Below are positions 1 to 6,093 of a stretch of 8,114 nt of DNA, one piece after another; within the stretch, counting starts at the first letter, position 1, and every line of letters starts with the position of its first letter. Origin of the DNA: Thermoplasmata archaeon (GTDB lineage: Archaea > Thermoplasmatota > Thermoplasmata > Lutacidiplasmatales > UBA184); contig JAKIWU010000059.1 of the NCBI GenBank assembly GCA_022749905.1, forward strand, positions 1 to 8,114. The letters are read 5' to 3'. Position numbers and translations under genes: made by a program. The notes under the pieces are model-generated. The model was not told the DNA's origin, ran no database searches, and saw only the letters and a program-made list of their open reading frames with translations.

Positions 1-145
1 CGTCGGAGAGCCGGTGGACCTCCGAGAGGAGGAGCCGACGCCGATCGAGGAGCTCGCGGAGCCGCGTGACCGTAGTGCGCAGGCGCTCGCGGTCCTCCCG
101 TTCCTCCTGCTCCGCCGACTCGGAGAGATGTGCTCGGACGGACAC
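1..145 (-). CDS. N-terminal part of an unrecognised coiled-coil protein (runs off left edge)
   Basis: On the minus strand a GTG at 145-143 opens a frame that stays open to the window edge. It gives 48 residues beginning MSVRAHLSESAEQEERED. The peptide is rich in Glu, Arg and Leu, with heptad-like spacing (RLRTTVTRLRELLDRRRLLL), so it should form a long charged helix or coiled coil. Third codon positions are almost all G or C, as in the confident genes here, which supports real coding. The gene lies 24 bases downstream of the larB stop on the same strand and is probably co-transcribed with it. The stretch is too short to assign a family. It could be a small hypothetical protein or the helical start of a larger one. 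The GTG start is inferred, since no strong ribosome binding site is visible. Confidence 0.55.
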   Translation of the reverse strand, partial: MSVRAHLSESAEQEEREDRERLRTTVTRLRELLDRRRLLLSEVHRLSD

Positions 146-169
146 CGGGTCGGAGATTCCCCCGGACCG

Positions 170-955
170 TCAAAAGCCCTCGGGGGTCGGTTCGCGGGGG
201 CCCTTCCTCCCCGCTCGCCTCGGATGCCCGTTCCGGGCCGGCCGGGAGAGGAGCTGCAGCGCGAAGAGGGCCGCCGGGATCGCAGCGTCGATGTTCATCA
301 CCGCGATCGGGGCGCAGGATTGGAGCATCGCAGCGAGCGCCGCCTCGCCTCGGCCACCACGCCCATAGCCCACGGAGACCGGGATCCCCACGACCGGGGC
401 CCGGACGAGTCCTGCAACGACCGTTGGGAGCGCGCCCTCACGGCCCGCGAACACGAGGTAGGCTGCCGGCCTCGATCGCTCGATCGCCTGGAGCGCCCGT
501 TCGAGCCGATGGATCCCGGCCACCCCGACATCGTGCCTTCGCCGTACTTCGACCCCCAGCGCCTCGAGGAGCGAGGATGCCTCCTCGGCGATCCGAACGT
601 CCGCGGTCCCCGCGGTGAGGACGGCGATGGTCCCCCGGGCACCACCGTCCCCGACCGGCCCGGCGAGCCGGACAAGCCGGCCGTTGGCGAGGAACGAGAG
701 GGGGAGCCCCGAGGTGGCCTCGCGTCGGAGGCGCGCGAGTTGGCCGGATTCCGGCCTCGAAACGAACGCCCCACGGCCGGAACGATGGATTGCCCTCAGA
801 AGCCCGACGAGGTGCTCGACCGACTTCCCCTCCGCGAGGATCACCTCCGGCGCGCCGGTGCGATGCGCACGATCGACATCGTAGCGTGCGAACCCACCGA
901 CCGCGAGTTCCCGGGAACCACGCGACCCGGCTCGGCGAGAAACCGACGACGCCAC
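170..955 (-). CDS. larB: LarB, nickel-pincer nucleotide cofactor biosynthesis (pyridinium-3,5-biscarboxylic acid mononucleotide synthase)
   Basis: LarB is known to carboxylate and hydrolyse nicotinic acid adenine dinucleotide to pyridinium-3,5-biscarboxylic acid mononucleotide, the first step toward the nickel-pincer cofactor of lactate racemase and related enzymes. The protein has the LarB N-terminal signature GFARYDVDRAHRTG followed by PEVILAEGK. The C-terminal half resembles the PurE/AIR-carboxylase fold: VLTAGTADVRIAEEA, a DVGVAGIHRL segment, then VFAGREGALPTVVAGL, GIPVSVGYG and the closing APIAVMNIDA segment. The last ~25 residues are Arg/Pro-rich and probably disordered. I chose GTG at 955 (261 aa) because it lies about 26 bases from the TATA element at 978-985, fitting a leaderless message. 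An in-frame TTG at 973 would add six residues. LarC and LarE are not in the window, so the enzyme that uses the cofactor is unknown. Confidence 0.9.
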   Translation of the reverse strand: MASSVSRRAGSRGSRELAVGGFARYDVDRAHRTGAPEVILAEGKSVEHLVGLLRAIHRSGRGAFVSRPESGQLARLRREATSGLPLSFLANGRLVRLAGPVGDGGARGTIAVLTAGTADVRIAEEASSLLEALGVEVRRRHDVGVAGIHRLERALQAIERSRPAAYLVFAGREGALPTVVAGLVRAPVVGIPVSVGYGRGGRGEAALAAMLQSCAPIAVMNIDAAIPAALFALQLLSRPARNGHPRRAGRKGPREPTPEGF

Positions 956-977
956 CGTCGTCGAAGGCCCCAACCGC

Positions 978-985
978 CATATATC
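978..985. promoter_or_regulatory. Shared TATA element between larB and the acyl-CoA dehydrogenase operon
   Basis: CATATATC stands out in otherwise GC-rich DNA, and its ATATAT core (979-984) is palindromic, so it could direct transcription both ways. On the minus strand the core centre is about 26 bases from the larB GTG at 955, the usual archaeal TATA-to-start-site distance, which implies a leaderless larB transcript. On the plus strand the dehydrogenase ATG at 1020 is about 38 bases away, which would leave a leader of roughly 12 nt. The assignment is inferred from position and composition only. Confidence 0.6.
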
Positions 986-1019
986 GGGTTCCGATGGTTG
1001 CGCCGCGGAAGCCTCGACG

Positions 1020-2168
1020 ATGCCGGATTTCTCGCTCTCAGAGGAGGACCGGAGCCTCCAGGACCTCGCCCGGAAGTTCGCGAAGACCGAGATGGCCCCG
1101 CATGCGGCCGAATGCGACCGGACCGGGCGGTTCCCCGAAGAGATCTATCGCAAGGGCTGGGAGCTCGGCCTGATGAACCTCAATGTTCCGACCGAATTCG
1201 GCGGCAGCGGCCTCGGCCTCCTGCAACAGTGCCTCATCGTTGAGGAGCTCGCGCATGCATGCGGGGGCATGACCACCTCCATCATCGCGAACTGCCTCGC
1301 CCTCGAGCCCCTGCTCCTCGGTGGCTCGCGGGAGCAGAAGGGCCGGGTCCTACCGCCCTTCTGCAAGGAGTACCATCTCGCGGCGTTCGCGCTGACGGAA
1401 CCGGGGACCGGAAGCGATGCCGGAGCGCTCCAGACGAGGGCCCGGAAGGAGGGCGACGGCTACATCCTCGATGGGGAGAAATGCTTCATCTCGAACGGCC
1501 CCGTCGCCGAGCTCTACACGGTCTTTGCCACCCTCGACCCGGCCTTGAAGCACAAGGGGATCACGGCGTTCCTCGTCCCTCGATCCTCCCCGGGCGTCCA
1601 CGCCGCCAAGGGCGAGGAGAAGCTCGGGCATCGCGCTTCGTCGACCGGATCGATCCGGTTCGACGGGGTGCGGGTGCCGGCGTCCGATCGGATCGGCGCC
1701 GAAGGGGAGGGGTTCTCCCTCGCCATGCGCACGCTCGACCAGACGCGAACTCCGATCGGCGCGCTCGCGAACGGGATCGCCCAGGCAGCGCTCGATCACG
1801 CGGCTGCCTACTCCCTGAAGCGGAAGACGTTCGGCAAGCCGATCGGCGAGCACCAGGCGATCCAGCTCAAGCTTGCGAACATGGCCCAGGACCTCCACGC
1901 GGCCCGACTCCTCGTCTGGCATGCGGCATGGACCATCGACCGGGGCGCGTCCGGGACCCTCGAGTCCTCGATCGCGAAGTGCTTCGCCTCCGACGCCGCG
2001 ATGCGGATCACCGACGAGGCGATCCAGATCTTCGGCGGCTACGGGTACATGAAGGACTATCCGGTCGAGAAGCTCCTGCGCGACGCGAAGCTCACCCAGA
2101 TCTACGAGGGCGCCAACGAGATCCAGCGGATCGTGATCGCCCGCGAGCTTCTCGCCTCCTACGCGTGA
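1020..2168 (+). CDS. Acyl-CoA dehydrogenase (short/medium-chain type)
   Basis: This FAD enzyme makes the alpha,beta double bond in an acyl-CoA thioester and passes electrons to ETF. At 382 aa it has the normal family length and all expected parts. There is a helical N-terminal domain, then the beta-domain flavin segment FALTEPGTGSDAG near residues 123-135, with SNG at 158-160. The C-terminal helical domain has DQTRTPIGA (240-248), RKTFGKPIGEHQAIQ (268-282), QIFGGYGY (336-343) and IYEGANEIQR (361-370). Glu363 in the last motif aligns with the catalytic base of medium- and short-chain dehydrogenases, unlike the isovaleryl- and long-chain enzymes whose base lies elsewhere. Overall wording is close to mitochondrial MCAD, but chain length or branching preference cannot be read from sequence. 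It heads an operon with etfB and etfA, its electron acceptors. ATG at 1020 gives the natural family N-terminus. Confidence 0.96.
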   Translation: MPDFSLSEEDRSLQDLARKFAKTEMAPHAAECDRTGRFPEEIYRKGWELGLMNLNVPTEFGGSGLGLLQQCLIVEELAHACGGMTTSIIANCLALEPLLLGGSREQKGRVLPPFCKEYHLAAFALTEPGTGSDAGALQTRARKEGDGYILDGEKCFISNGPVAELYTVFATLDPALKHKGITAFLVPRSSPGVHAAKGEEKLGHRASSTGSIRFDGVRVPASDRIGAEGEGFSLAMRTLDQTRTPIGALANGIAQAALDHAAAYSLKRKTFGKPIGEHQAIQLKLANMAQDLHAARLLVWHAAWTIDRGASGTLESSIAKCFASDAAMRITDEAIQIFGGYGYMKDYPVEKLLRDAKLTQIYEGANEIQRIVIARELLASYA

Positions 2169-2181
2169 CGGGGGAAGCCGG

Positions 2182-2979
2182 GTGGAGATCGTCGTCCTCA
2201 CCAAGCCCGTCCCGGACTCAGAGAGCCGGCTTCGGCCCAACGCCACCGGTACCGCACTCGACACCACCGGCCTGAAGTTCGTCCTCGCCGGCTACGATGA
2301 GTCCGCGGTCGAGCAGGCCCTCCTCCTCAAGGAGGCGAGTCCGGGCACGACCGTCCGCGCCATCGCCTTCGGTCTTCCGGCGCGCGCCGACGAGGCCCTC
2401 CGGGCTTCGCTTGCCCTCGGCGTTGACAGCGCGACCTCGGTCGAAGCCCCGCCCGACACGCCCGTGGACCCCATCCTGACGGCTCGCGCCCTCGCGCACG
2501 CCGTCGCCCGGTATCGCCCCGCGATCGTCCTCGCCGGCAAGCAGGCCTCCGACGACGAAGCCGGCCTCGTCCCCTCCGCCCTCGGCGAGATCTTGGGCAT
2601 GCCGGATTTCGGTTCGGTCGTGAATCTCCACTGGCTCGCGGACCGGAACGTCCTCACGTTCGATCGGGCAACTCCGGACGGCCTCGAGTCCATCGAAGTC
2701 CCGCCTCCCGCGGTCCTCGCGCTTCAGCAGGCGTGGAACGATCCGAGGACCGCGAAGCTTCCGATGATCCTGAAATCCCGAAGGGCCCCGATCGACCGGA
2801 TCCCTTGGCCGGACGTGGCGGCCGCGCTGGGGGAAGGCGCGATCGCGCGAACTCGGCCCGTGGGATTCCGACTGCCCTCCGCCCGAACCGGTGCGAAAAT
2901 GATCTCGGCAAAGTCTGCCGAGGAGGCCGCACGGGAGCTCGTCCGGATCCTCCAGGAGGAGGCGAACGTGTTCCCGTGA
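2182..2979 (+). CDS. etfB: Electron transfer flavoprotein beta subunit (EtfB/FixA)
   Basis: This is the small ETF subunit, which pairs with EtfA to shuttle electrons from acyl-CoA dehydrogenase. At 265 aa it has normal length. Diagnostic parts are the N-terminal strand MEIVVLTKPVPD, the nucleotide-binding segment VLAGKQASDDEAG (116-128), and the signature PPPAVLALQQAWNDPR (174-189) followed by LPMILKSRRAPI, equivalent to the conserved LPAV...NEPR...LP.I.KAKKK stretch. Two motifs deviate. The usual NPFDE-like segment reads VLAGYDESAVEQAL (34-47), and the usual KQAIDDD or RQAIDGD reads KQASDDE. The C-terminal helix after residue 240 is the arm expected to wrap around EtfA. The GTG start at 2182 follows the dehydrogenase stop by 13 bases and gives the standard N-terminus. 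The gene overlaps etfA by four bases. Confidence 0.94.
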   Translation: MEIVVLTKPVPDSESRLRPNATGTALDTTGLKFVLAGYDESAVEQALLLKEASPGTTVRAIAFGLPARADEALRASLALGVDSATSVEAPPDTPVDPILTARALAHAVARYRPAIVLAGKQASDDEAGLVPSALGEILGMPDFGSVVNLHWLADRNVLTFDRATPDGLESIEVPPPAVLALQQAWNDPRTAKLPMILKSRRAPIDRIPWPDVAAALGEGAIARTRPVGFRLPSARTGAKMISAKSAEEAARELVRILQEEANVFP

Positions 2980-3950
2980 CGGACGTCCTCGTCCTCGTGG
3001 AGACGCGCGACGGATCGCCGGCTCCCTCGGGCCTGGAAGCCCTTGGCGTTGGGCGAGCGATCGCCGGCGCATCAGGCAAGTTGGTCGCACTCCTGGCCGG
3101 CCCATCCCCGCCTGCTCGCCTCGATGGTATCCCGGCCGATCGGGTCCGAACGCTTCTGATGCCGGCCCCGGTTCCACCCTCGTACGCGTGGGTTGCCGCA
3201 GCCGTGACGGAGGTCGCGACCTCGGAAGACGCAACGGTCGTCCTTCTCTCCGCCTCCGCGATCGGCCGCGATCTCGTGGGACGGATCGCCGCACGATGGG
3301 ACGGGGCCGCTGCGAGCGGCGTCACCGCGTTCACGCTCGCACGCGATGGCATCGACGTCGAACGCGGGATCTTCGCGGGGCGCGCGAGCGAACGCCTCCA
3401 CCTGACCGGACCTCGGATCGTGGTCGGCCTTAGACCGCGCTCGTTCCCCCCGGCGGGCCCGGCTGCGTCCGCGCCGACGAGCGAGAACGTTGCCGCGCCG
3501 CAGGTGCCGGAGGCGATCCGGGCAGGAACGATCCTTGCGGTCCGGCCGAGCGAATCCCGGGCGGGGCCGGATCTTGCCACCGCGGCCATCGTAGTGTCCG
3601 GCGGGCGCGGCCTCCGGAGCGCCGAGAACTTCCGGCTCGTCGAGGACCTTGCCGCGTCTCTCGGAGCAGCGGTGGGGGCATCGCGCGCCGTGACGGACGC
3701 TGGATGGCGGCCGAACTCACTCCAGGTCGGCCAGACGGGCGTCTCCGTCACGCCCCAGCTCTACATCGCCGTAGGGATCTCGGGCGCGATCCAGCACCTC
3801 GCCGGCATGATGACCGCGCGGGTCATCGTGGCGATCAACGCCGACGCGAGCGCGCCGATCTTCCGCGTCGCGGACTACGGGATCGTCGGGGACCTCTTCG
3901 AGATCGTGCCCGCTCTGACCCGCCAGATCCGGCACGTCCGCGGGCTCTGA
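2976..3950 (+). CDS. etfA: Electron transfer flavoprotein alpha subunit (EtfA/FixB)
   Basis: This large ETF subunit binds the electron-carrying FAD. The 324-aa protein starts MTDVLVLVET. Its N-terminal domain (about 1-190) is divergent. The FAD domain is textbook: IVVSGGRGL (205-213), SRAVTDAGW (236-244), QVGQTG (250-255), LYIAVGISGAIQHLAGM (262-278, including the conserved His274), INADASAPIF (287-296) and ADYGIVGD (299-306). GTG at 2976 sits inside a GTGA overlap with the etfB stop, so translation is probably coupled. An AGGAGGAGG stretch at 2954-2962 could act as a ribosome binding site but lies rather far upstream (13 nt). The reading frame is open upstream into etfB, but those residues are out-of-frame noise. 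It converges on fixC 21 bases after its stop. Confidence 0.96.
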   Translation: MTDVLVLVETRDGSPAPSGLEALGVGRAIAGASGKLVALLAGPSPPARLDGIPADRVRTLLMPAPVPPSYAWVAAAVTEVATSEDATVVLLSASAIGRDLVGRIAARWDGAAASGVTAFTLARDGIDVERGIFAGRASERLHLTGPRIVVGLRPRSFPPAGPAASAPTSENVAAPQVPEAIRAGTILAVRPSESRAGPDLATAAIVVSGGRGLRSAENFRLVEDLAASLGAAVGASRAVTDAGWRPNSLQVGQTGVSVTPQLYIAVGISGAIQHLAGMMTARVIVAINADASAPIFRVADYGIVGDLFEIVPALTRQIRHVRGL

Positions 3951-3974
3951 GGCCTTCCGCGCTGCGGCGGCTCA
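3948..3974. repeat. Imperfect inverted repeat spanning the two converging stop codons of etfA and fixC
   Basis: The ends TGAG and CTCA pair with each other and the inner CCGC and GCGG pair around a GCT loop, with unpaired bases between. The outer pairs are the stop codons themselves. It could fold as a small hairpin at the ends of both messages. No T-rich tract of the kind expected for archaeal termination is present on either side, so calling it a terminator would be speculative, and GC-rich DNA makes such pairing easy by chance. Confidence 0.25.
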
Positions 3975-5273
3975 CAGATTCCGCAGGATCGACAGTCCGT
4001 CGCGCGCGAGCGTCGCCAGGGGGAGCTTCGATCCTCGCGCGATCTCGAGGAGATGGCGTCGAACGTGCTTCTTCGCGAGGGGCGGGTCGAGGAGGAGACG
4101 CCGCGCGAGCTCCGTCGCAAGCGCGGGGTAGGTCGCGTAGATCCGCTCGTTCCACTTGACCGCGTCGAGCCCCGCGAACCCGCGGAAGTCGGCGAGGAGC
4201 CCGGTGGATTCCAGGCGTCGCGTGTAGGCCGCGAGCCGGTCGGGAGCGCGCGAGCCGTTCGAGCGCGCCTCGAGCGCCGTGTCGGCGGCCTCGATGCCGG
4301 AGTGCACGGCGTAGTTCATCCCCTGGATGACAATCCCGTTCGCGAAGAGGAACCCTGCCGCGTCGCCCGCGACCATCCAGCCATCGCCGTGAAACGCGGT
4401 CGGGCGGCTCGCCCAACCGGACGGGATGATCTTCGCTCCGTACTCGACGAGCTCCGCCCCCTCGAGGCGCGGCGCGATCGCGCTGTGGAGCTTGAACGCC
4501 TCGAGGAGGTCATGGGATTTCGCCGAACGTCCGTAGAGCGAGCCGATCCGCAGGACGATCCCGAGGGAGATCGTGTCCCGGTTCGTGTAGAGGAAGCCTC
4601 CGCCCATCACACCCTGGGGGAAGAACCCAGGGACCCACTCTTCGGCGTGGCCGTCAAGCCCCGAGAGCCCGAAGCGTTCTTCGAGGGTCGCTTGGGGAAG
4701 CCGGAACACCTCCTTGATCCCGAGCTCGGTCGTCTTCTCCGAGAGCCGAGGGTTCGGCCGGATCGGGGTGCCGAGCGCGAGCCGGGAATTCATGCCGTCG
4801 GCGAGGATCGTCACGGGGGCGGTCATCGGCTCGCCCCCCTGCACGATCCCTCGTACGCTGCGGCCTTCCCAGAGGAGCTTCTCGACCGGGACGCCCGCGA
4901 CCACGGTGGCGCCCGCCCGTTCCGCTTGCCCGGCGAGCCATGCATCGGTCTTCGCGCGCAGGACGGAGTGCGCGACGTACGGCGGTTTCGCCCAAGCGTC
5001 GTCGGAGTACTCGAACGAGACCGCGCGCTCGCGCGTCATGAGTCCGAAGCGCTTGCGCACGATGTGGCGCTCGACCGGCATCTCCTGCCACCAGTTCGGT
5101 AGGATCCGGTCGAGATCGTGGCCCCAGAGGATGCCCCCTGAGAGGTTCTTCACGCCGGGTTCGGCCCCCCGCTCAACGAGGAGTACGTTCGCCTTTCCCT
5201 GGGCGAGGCGAATCGCAGCCGACGTGCCCGCCATTCCGGCGCCGACCACGATTGCGTCGAAGTCGTCGCCCAT
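3972..5273 (-). CDS. fixC: FixC-type electron transfer flavoprotein:quinone oxidoreductase
   Basis: This FAD protein of the FixC/ETF-QO (geranylgeranyl-reductase-like) family is expected to take electrons from EtfAB and deliver them to membrane quinone. The 433-aa product has the dinucleotide motif VVGAGMAG (9-16), the ribose-binding Glu in LLVERG (31-36), the KNLSGG segment (42-47), ILADGMNS (156-163) and the second FAD motif VAGDAAGF (301-308). It resembles E. coli FixC through its length, including GIKEVFRLP (185-193) and LMGGGFLYTN-like GVMGGGFLYTN (221-231), which separates it from archaeal lipid reductases of the same superfamily. Such proteins normally work with a small ferredoxin, FixX, encoded next door or fused. 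Here the C-terminus ends without an iron-sulfur domain and the gene downstream is convergent etfA. ATG at 5273 is the only start giving a complete Rossmann motif. It has its own TATA element. Confidence 0.9.
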   Translation of the reverse strand: MGDDFDAIVVGAGMAGTSAAIRLAQGKANVLLVERGAEPGVKNLSGGILWGHDLDRILPNWWQEMPVERHIVRKRFGLMTRERAVSFEYSDDAWAKPPYVAHSVLRAKTDAWLAGQAERAGATVVAGVPVEKLLWEGRSVRGIVQGGEPMTAPVTILADGMNSRLALGTPIRPNPRLSEKTTELGIKEVFRLPQATLEERFGLSGLDGHAEEWVPGFFPQGVMGGGFLYTNRDTISLGIVLRIGSLYGRSAKSHDLLEAFKLHSAIAPRLEGAELVEYGAKIIPSGWASRPTAFHGDGWMVAGDAAGFLFANGIVIQGMNYAVHSGIEAADTALEARSNGSRAPDRLAAYTRRLESTGLLADFRGFAGLDAVKWNERIYATYPALATELARRLLLDPPLAKKHVRRHLLEIARGSKLPLATLARDGLSILRNL

Positions 5274-5305
5274 GCGCGTGCCGTGTCTCGATGAGCGGAC
5301 GCGCG

Positions 5306-5313
5306 ATTTAAAG
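5306..5313 (-). promoter_or_regulatory. TATA element for fixC
   Basis: On the minus strand the sequence CTTTAAAT matches the archaeal TATA consensus well and is the only AT-rich run in this intergenic gap. Its centre is about 36 bases upstream of the fixC ATG, so transcription would begin near 5283 and leave a leader of about ten bases without a Shine-Dalgarno motif. This gives fixC a promoter independent of the etf operon and of the PH-domain gene upstream. Confidence 0.6.
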
Positions 5314-5330
5314 CCGGGGCGGCGAAAGCT

Positions 5331-5981
5331 CTACGTACGTCCCGGTGGCCGGAGGTAGGGGCCCGGGGCGGGGGGCGCCGGCGGATTGCCGGCCCAGGTC
5401 CCCCGGAGCAGGCTCTGGCTCGCGCTCTCGATGACCCGCTGGAAATCGAACGGCTTCGGGATCCCGTGCCATGACTCGTTGCCGAGCGAGTGGCCTCCCT
5501 CGGAGGAAACCTGGATCGTGCCGTAGCGAAGGACACGCTGCACGAACGTCTGGTGCACGTCGACGCCCCGGACTTGGGTCACGGGGATCTCGTCGAAGTC
5601 GCGGGAGAAGATCCCTTTCTGGATGATCACGCGCGTCGAGGTCACGGCGTAGACGGTGCTGATCCACTGGAGGTAGCGGATCAGGAGCAACAGCACCGAG
5701 AGCATCGTGAGGATCAGGAAGAAGCTCAGCAGATAGGAGCCGGGGCCCGTCCCGCTGATGGCCGGCAGGTGATCGTAGATGCTCTGCAGGCCCGGCACGG
5801 TGGGCAGCGAGGCGGACCGGTACGCGGCTGCGGAATAGTCGAGGAACAGCGTGACCAGGATGGCGAGCACGGGGCCGGGAAAGTAGTACAGGGCCGTGGA
5901 CCGGGTTTCGCGGAGCAGCCCTTCCGCGTCGGCGAGGTAGGTGGCCTTCAGGAGCTTGGGCAACTGACCCGACGGGTTCAC
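5331..5981 (-). CDS. Membrane protein with two transmembrane helices and a bacterial-type PH (bPH2/DUF304) domain
   Basis: The 216-aa product has two hydrophobic helices at roughly residues 31-54 (LYYFPGPVLAILVTLFLDY) and 82-106 (LLSFFLILTMLSVLLLLI), joined by a ~27-residue loop. A PH-like domain follows at about 108-185. Its bPH2 hallmarks are YAVTSTRVIIQKG, an IP.TQVRGVDV strand turn, then Q..VQRVLRYGTIQVSS. The protein ends in a Pro-rich tail (197-216). Related proteins are membrane-anchored and mostly of unknown function, so no specific role can be given. I chose GTG at 5981 because a minus-strand CTTTATCT element lies 27-28 bases upstream, matching leaderless spacing, and because the longer form starting at ATG 6104 would add 41 low-complexity residues not typical of the family. 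Nothing links it functionally to fixC, 57 bases downstream. Confidence 0.8.
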   Translation of the reverse strand: MNPSGQLPKLLKATYLADAEGLLRETRSTALYYFPGPVLAILVTLFLDYSAAAYRSASLPTVPGLQSIYDHLPAISGTGPGSYLLSFFLILTMLSVLLLLIRYLQWISTVYAVTSTRVIIQKGIFSRDFDEIPVTQVRGVDVHQTFVQRVLRYGTIQVSSEGGHSLGNESWHGIPKPFDFQRVIESASQSLLRGTWAGNPPAPPAPGPYLRPPGRT

Positions 5982-6004
5982 GAAGGCGGGAGCGGGCCTC
6001 TCCG

Positions 6005-6012
6005 AGATAAAG
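6005..6012 (-). promoter_or_regulatory. TATA element for the PH-domain gene
   Basis: Read on the minus strand this is CTTTATCT, centred 27-28 bases before the GTG at 5981. That spacing predicts a transcript beginning at or next to the start codon. It lies within the ~110-base gap separating this gene from the divergent amidohydrolase, in which I see no other distinct element. Whether it also serves the plus-strand gene is uncertain. Confidence 0.5.
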
Positions 6013-6093
6013 GCTCGGTTCTCAACCAGGGCGGTTTCTGGGGGAGGCGTCCAAGCCGTCGAACCTATGGTCCGTGTTCGCTCCGACGCCGGC

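Noticed and set aside
14..1243. 409-residue open frame on the plus strand opposite larB
   Set aside because: It is antisense to a clear LarB and extends into the acyl-CoA dehydrogenase gene. The translation is dominated by Arg, Pro, Gly and Glu without any motif, as expected for a shadow frame in GC-rich DNA.
1252..1264. GCATGCATGC palindrome
   Set aside because: It lies within coding sequence of the acyl-CoA dehydrogenase (Ala-His-Ala-Cys codons) and is explained by the protein.
1350..2267. 305-residue minus-strand frame opposite the acyl-CoA dehydrogenase
   Set aside because: The plus strand holds a full-length dehydrogenase with every family motif, and the minus-strand frame shows none.
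2733..2975. 81-residue N-terminal extension of EtfA overlapping etfB
   Set aside because: The extra residues are low-complexity, out-of-frame etfB sequence. GTG at 2976 in a GTGA overlap gives the standard EtfA N-terminus.
2218..3751. Two long minus-strand frames opposite etfB and etfA (2218-3294 and 2654-3751)
   Set aside because: They are Arg/Pro/Gly-rich shadows. The plus-strand products are unmistakable ETF subunits.
4053..5102. 349-residue plus-strand frame opposite fixC
   Set aside because: It is antisense to a FixC homologue matched along its length, with Arg/Glu-rich composition and no recognisable domain.
2955..5273. A full bifurcating FixABCX system
   Set aside because: EtfA, EtfB and a FixC homologue are present, but FixX is not in the window, and EtfB motifs do not clearly match the bifurcating type. 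The adjacent acyl-CoA dehydrogenase is explained by ordinary fatty-acid oxidation.
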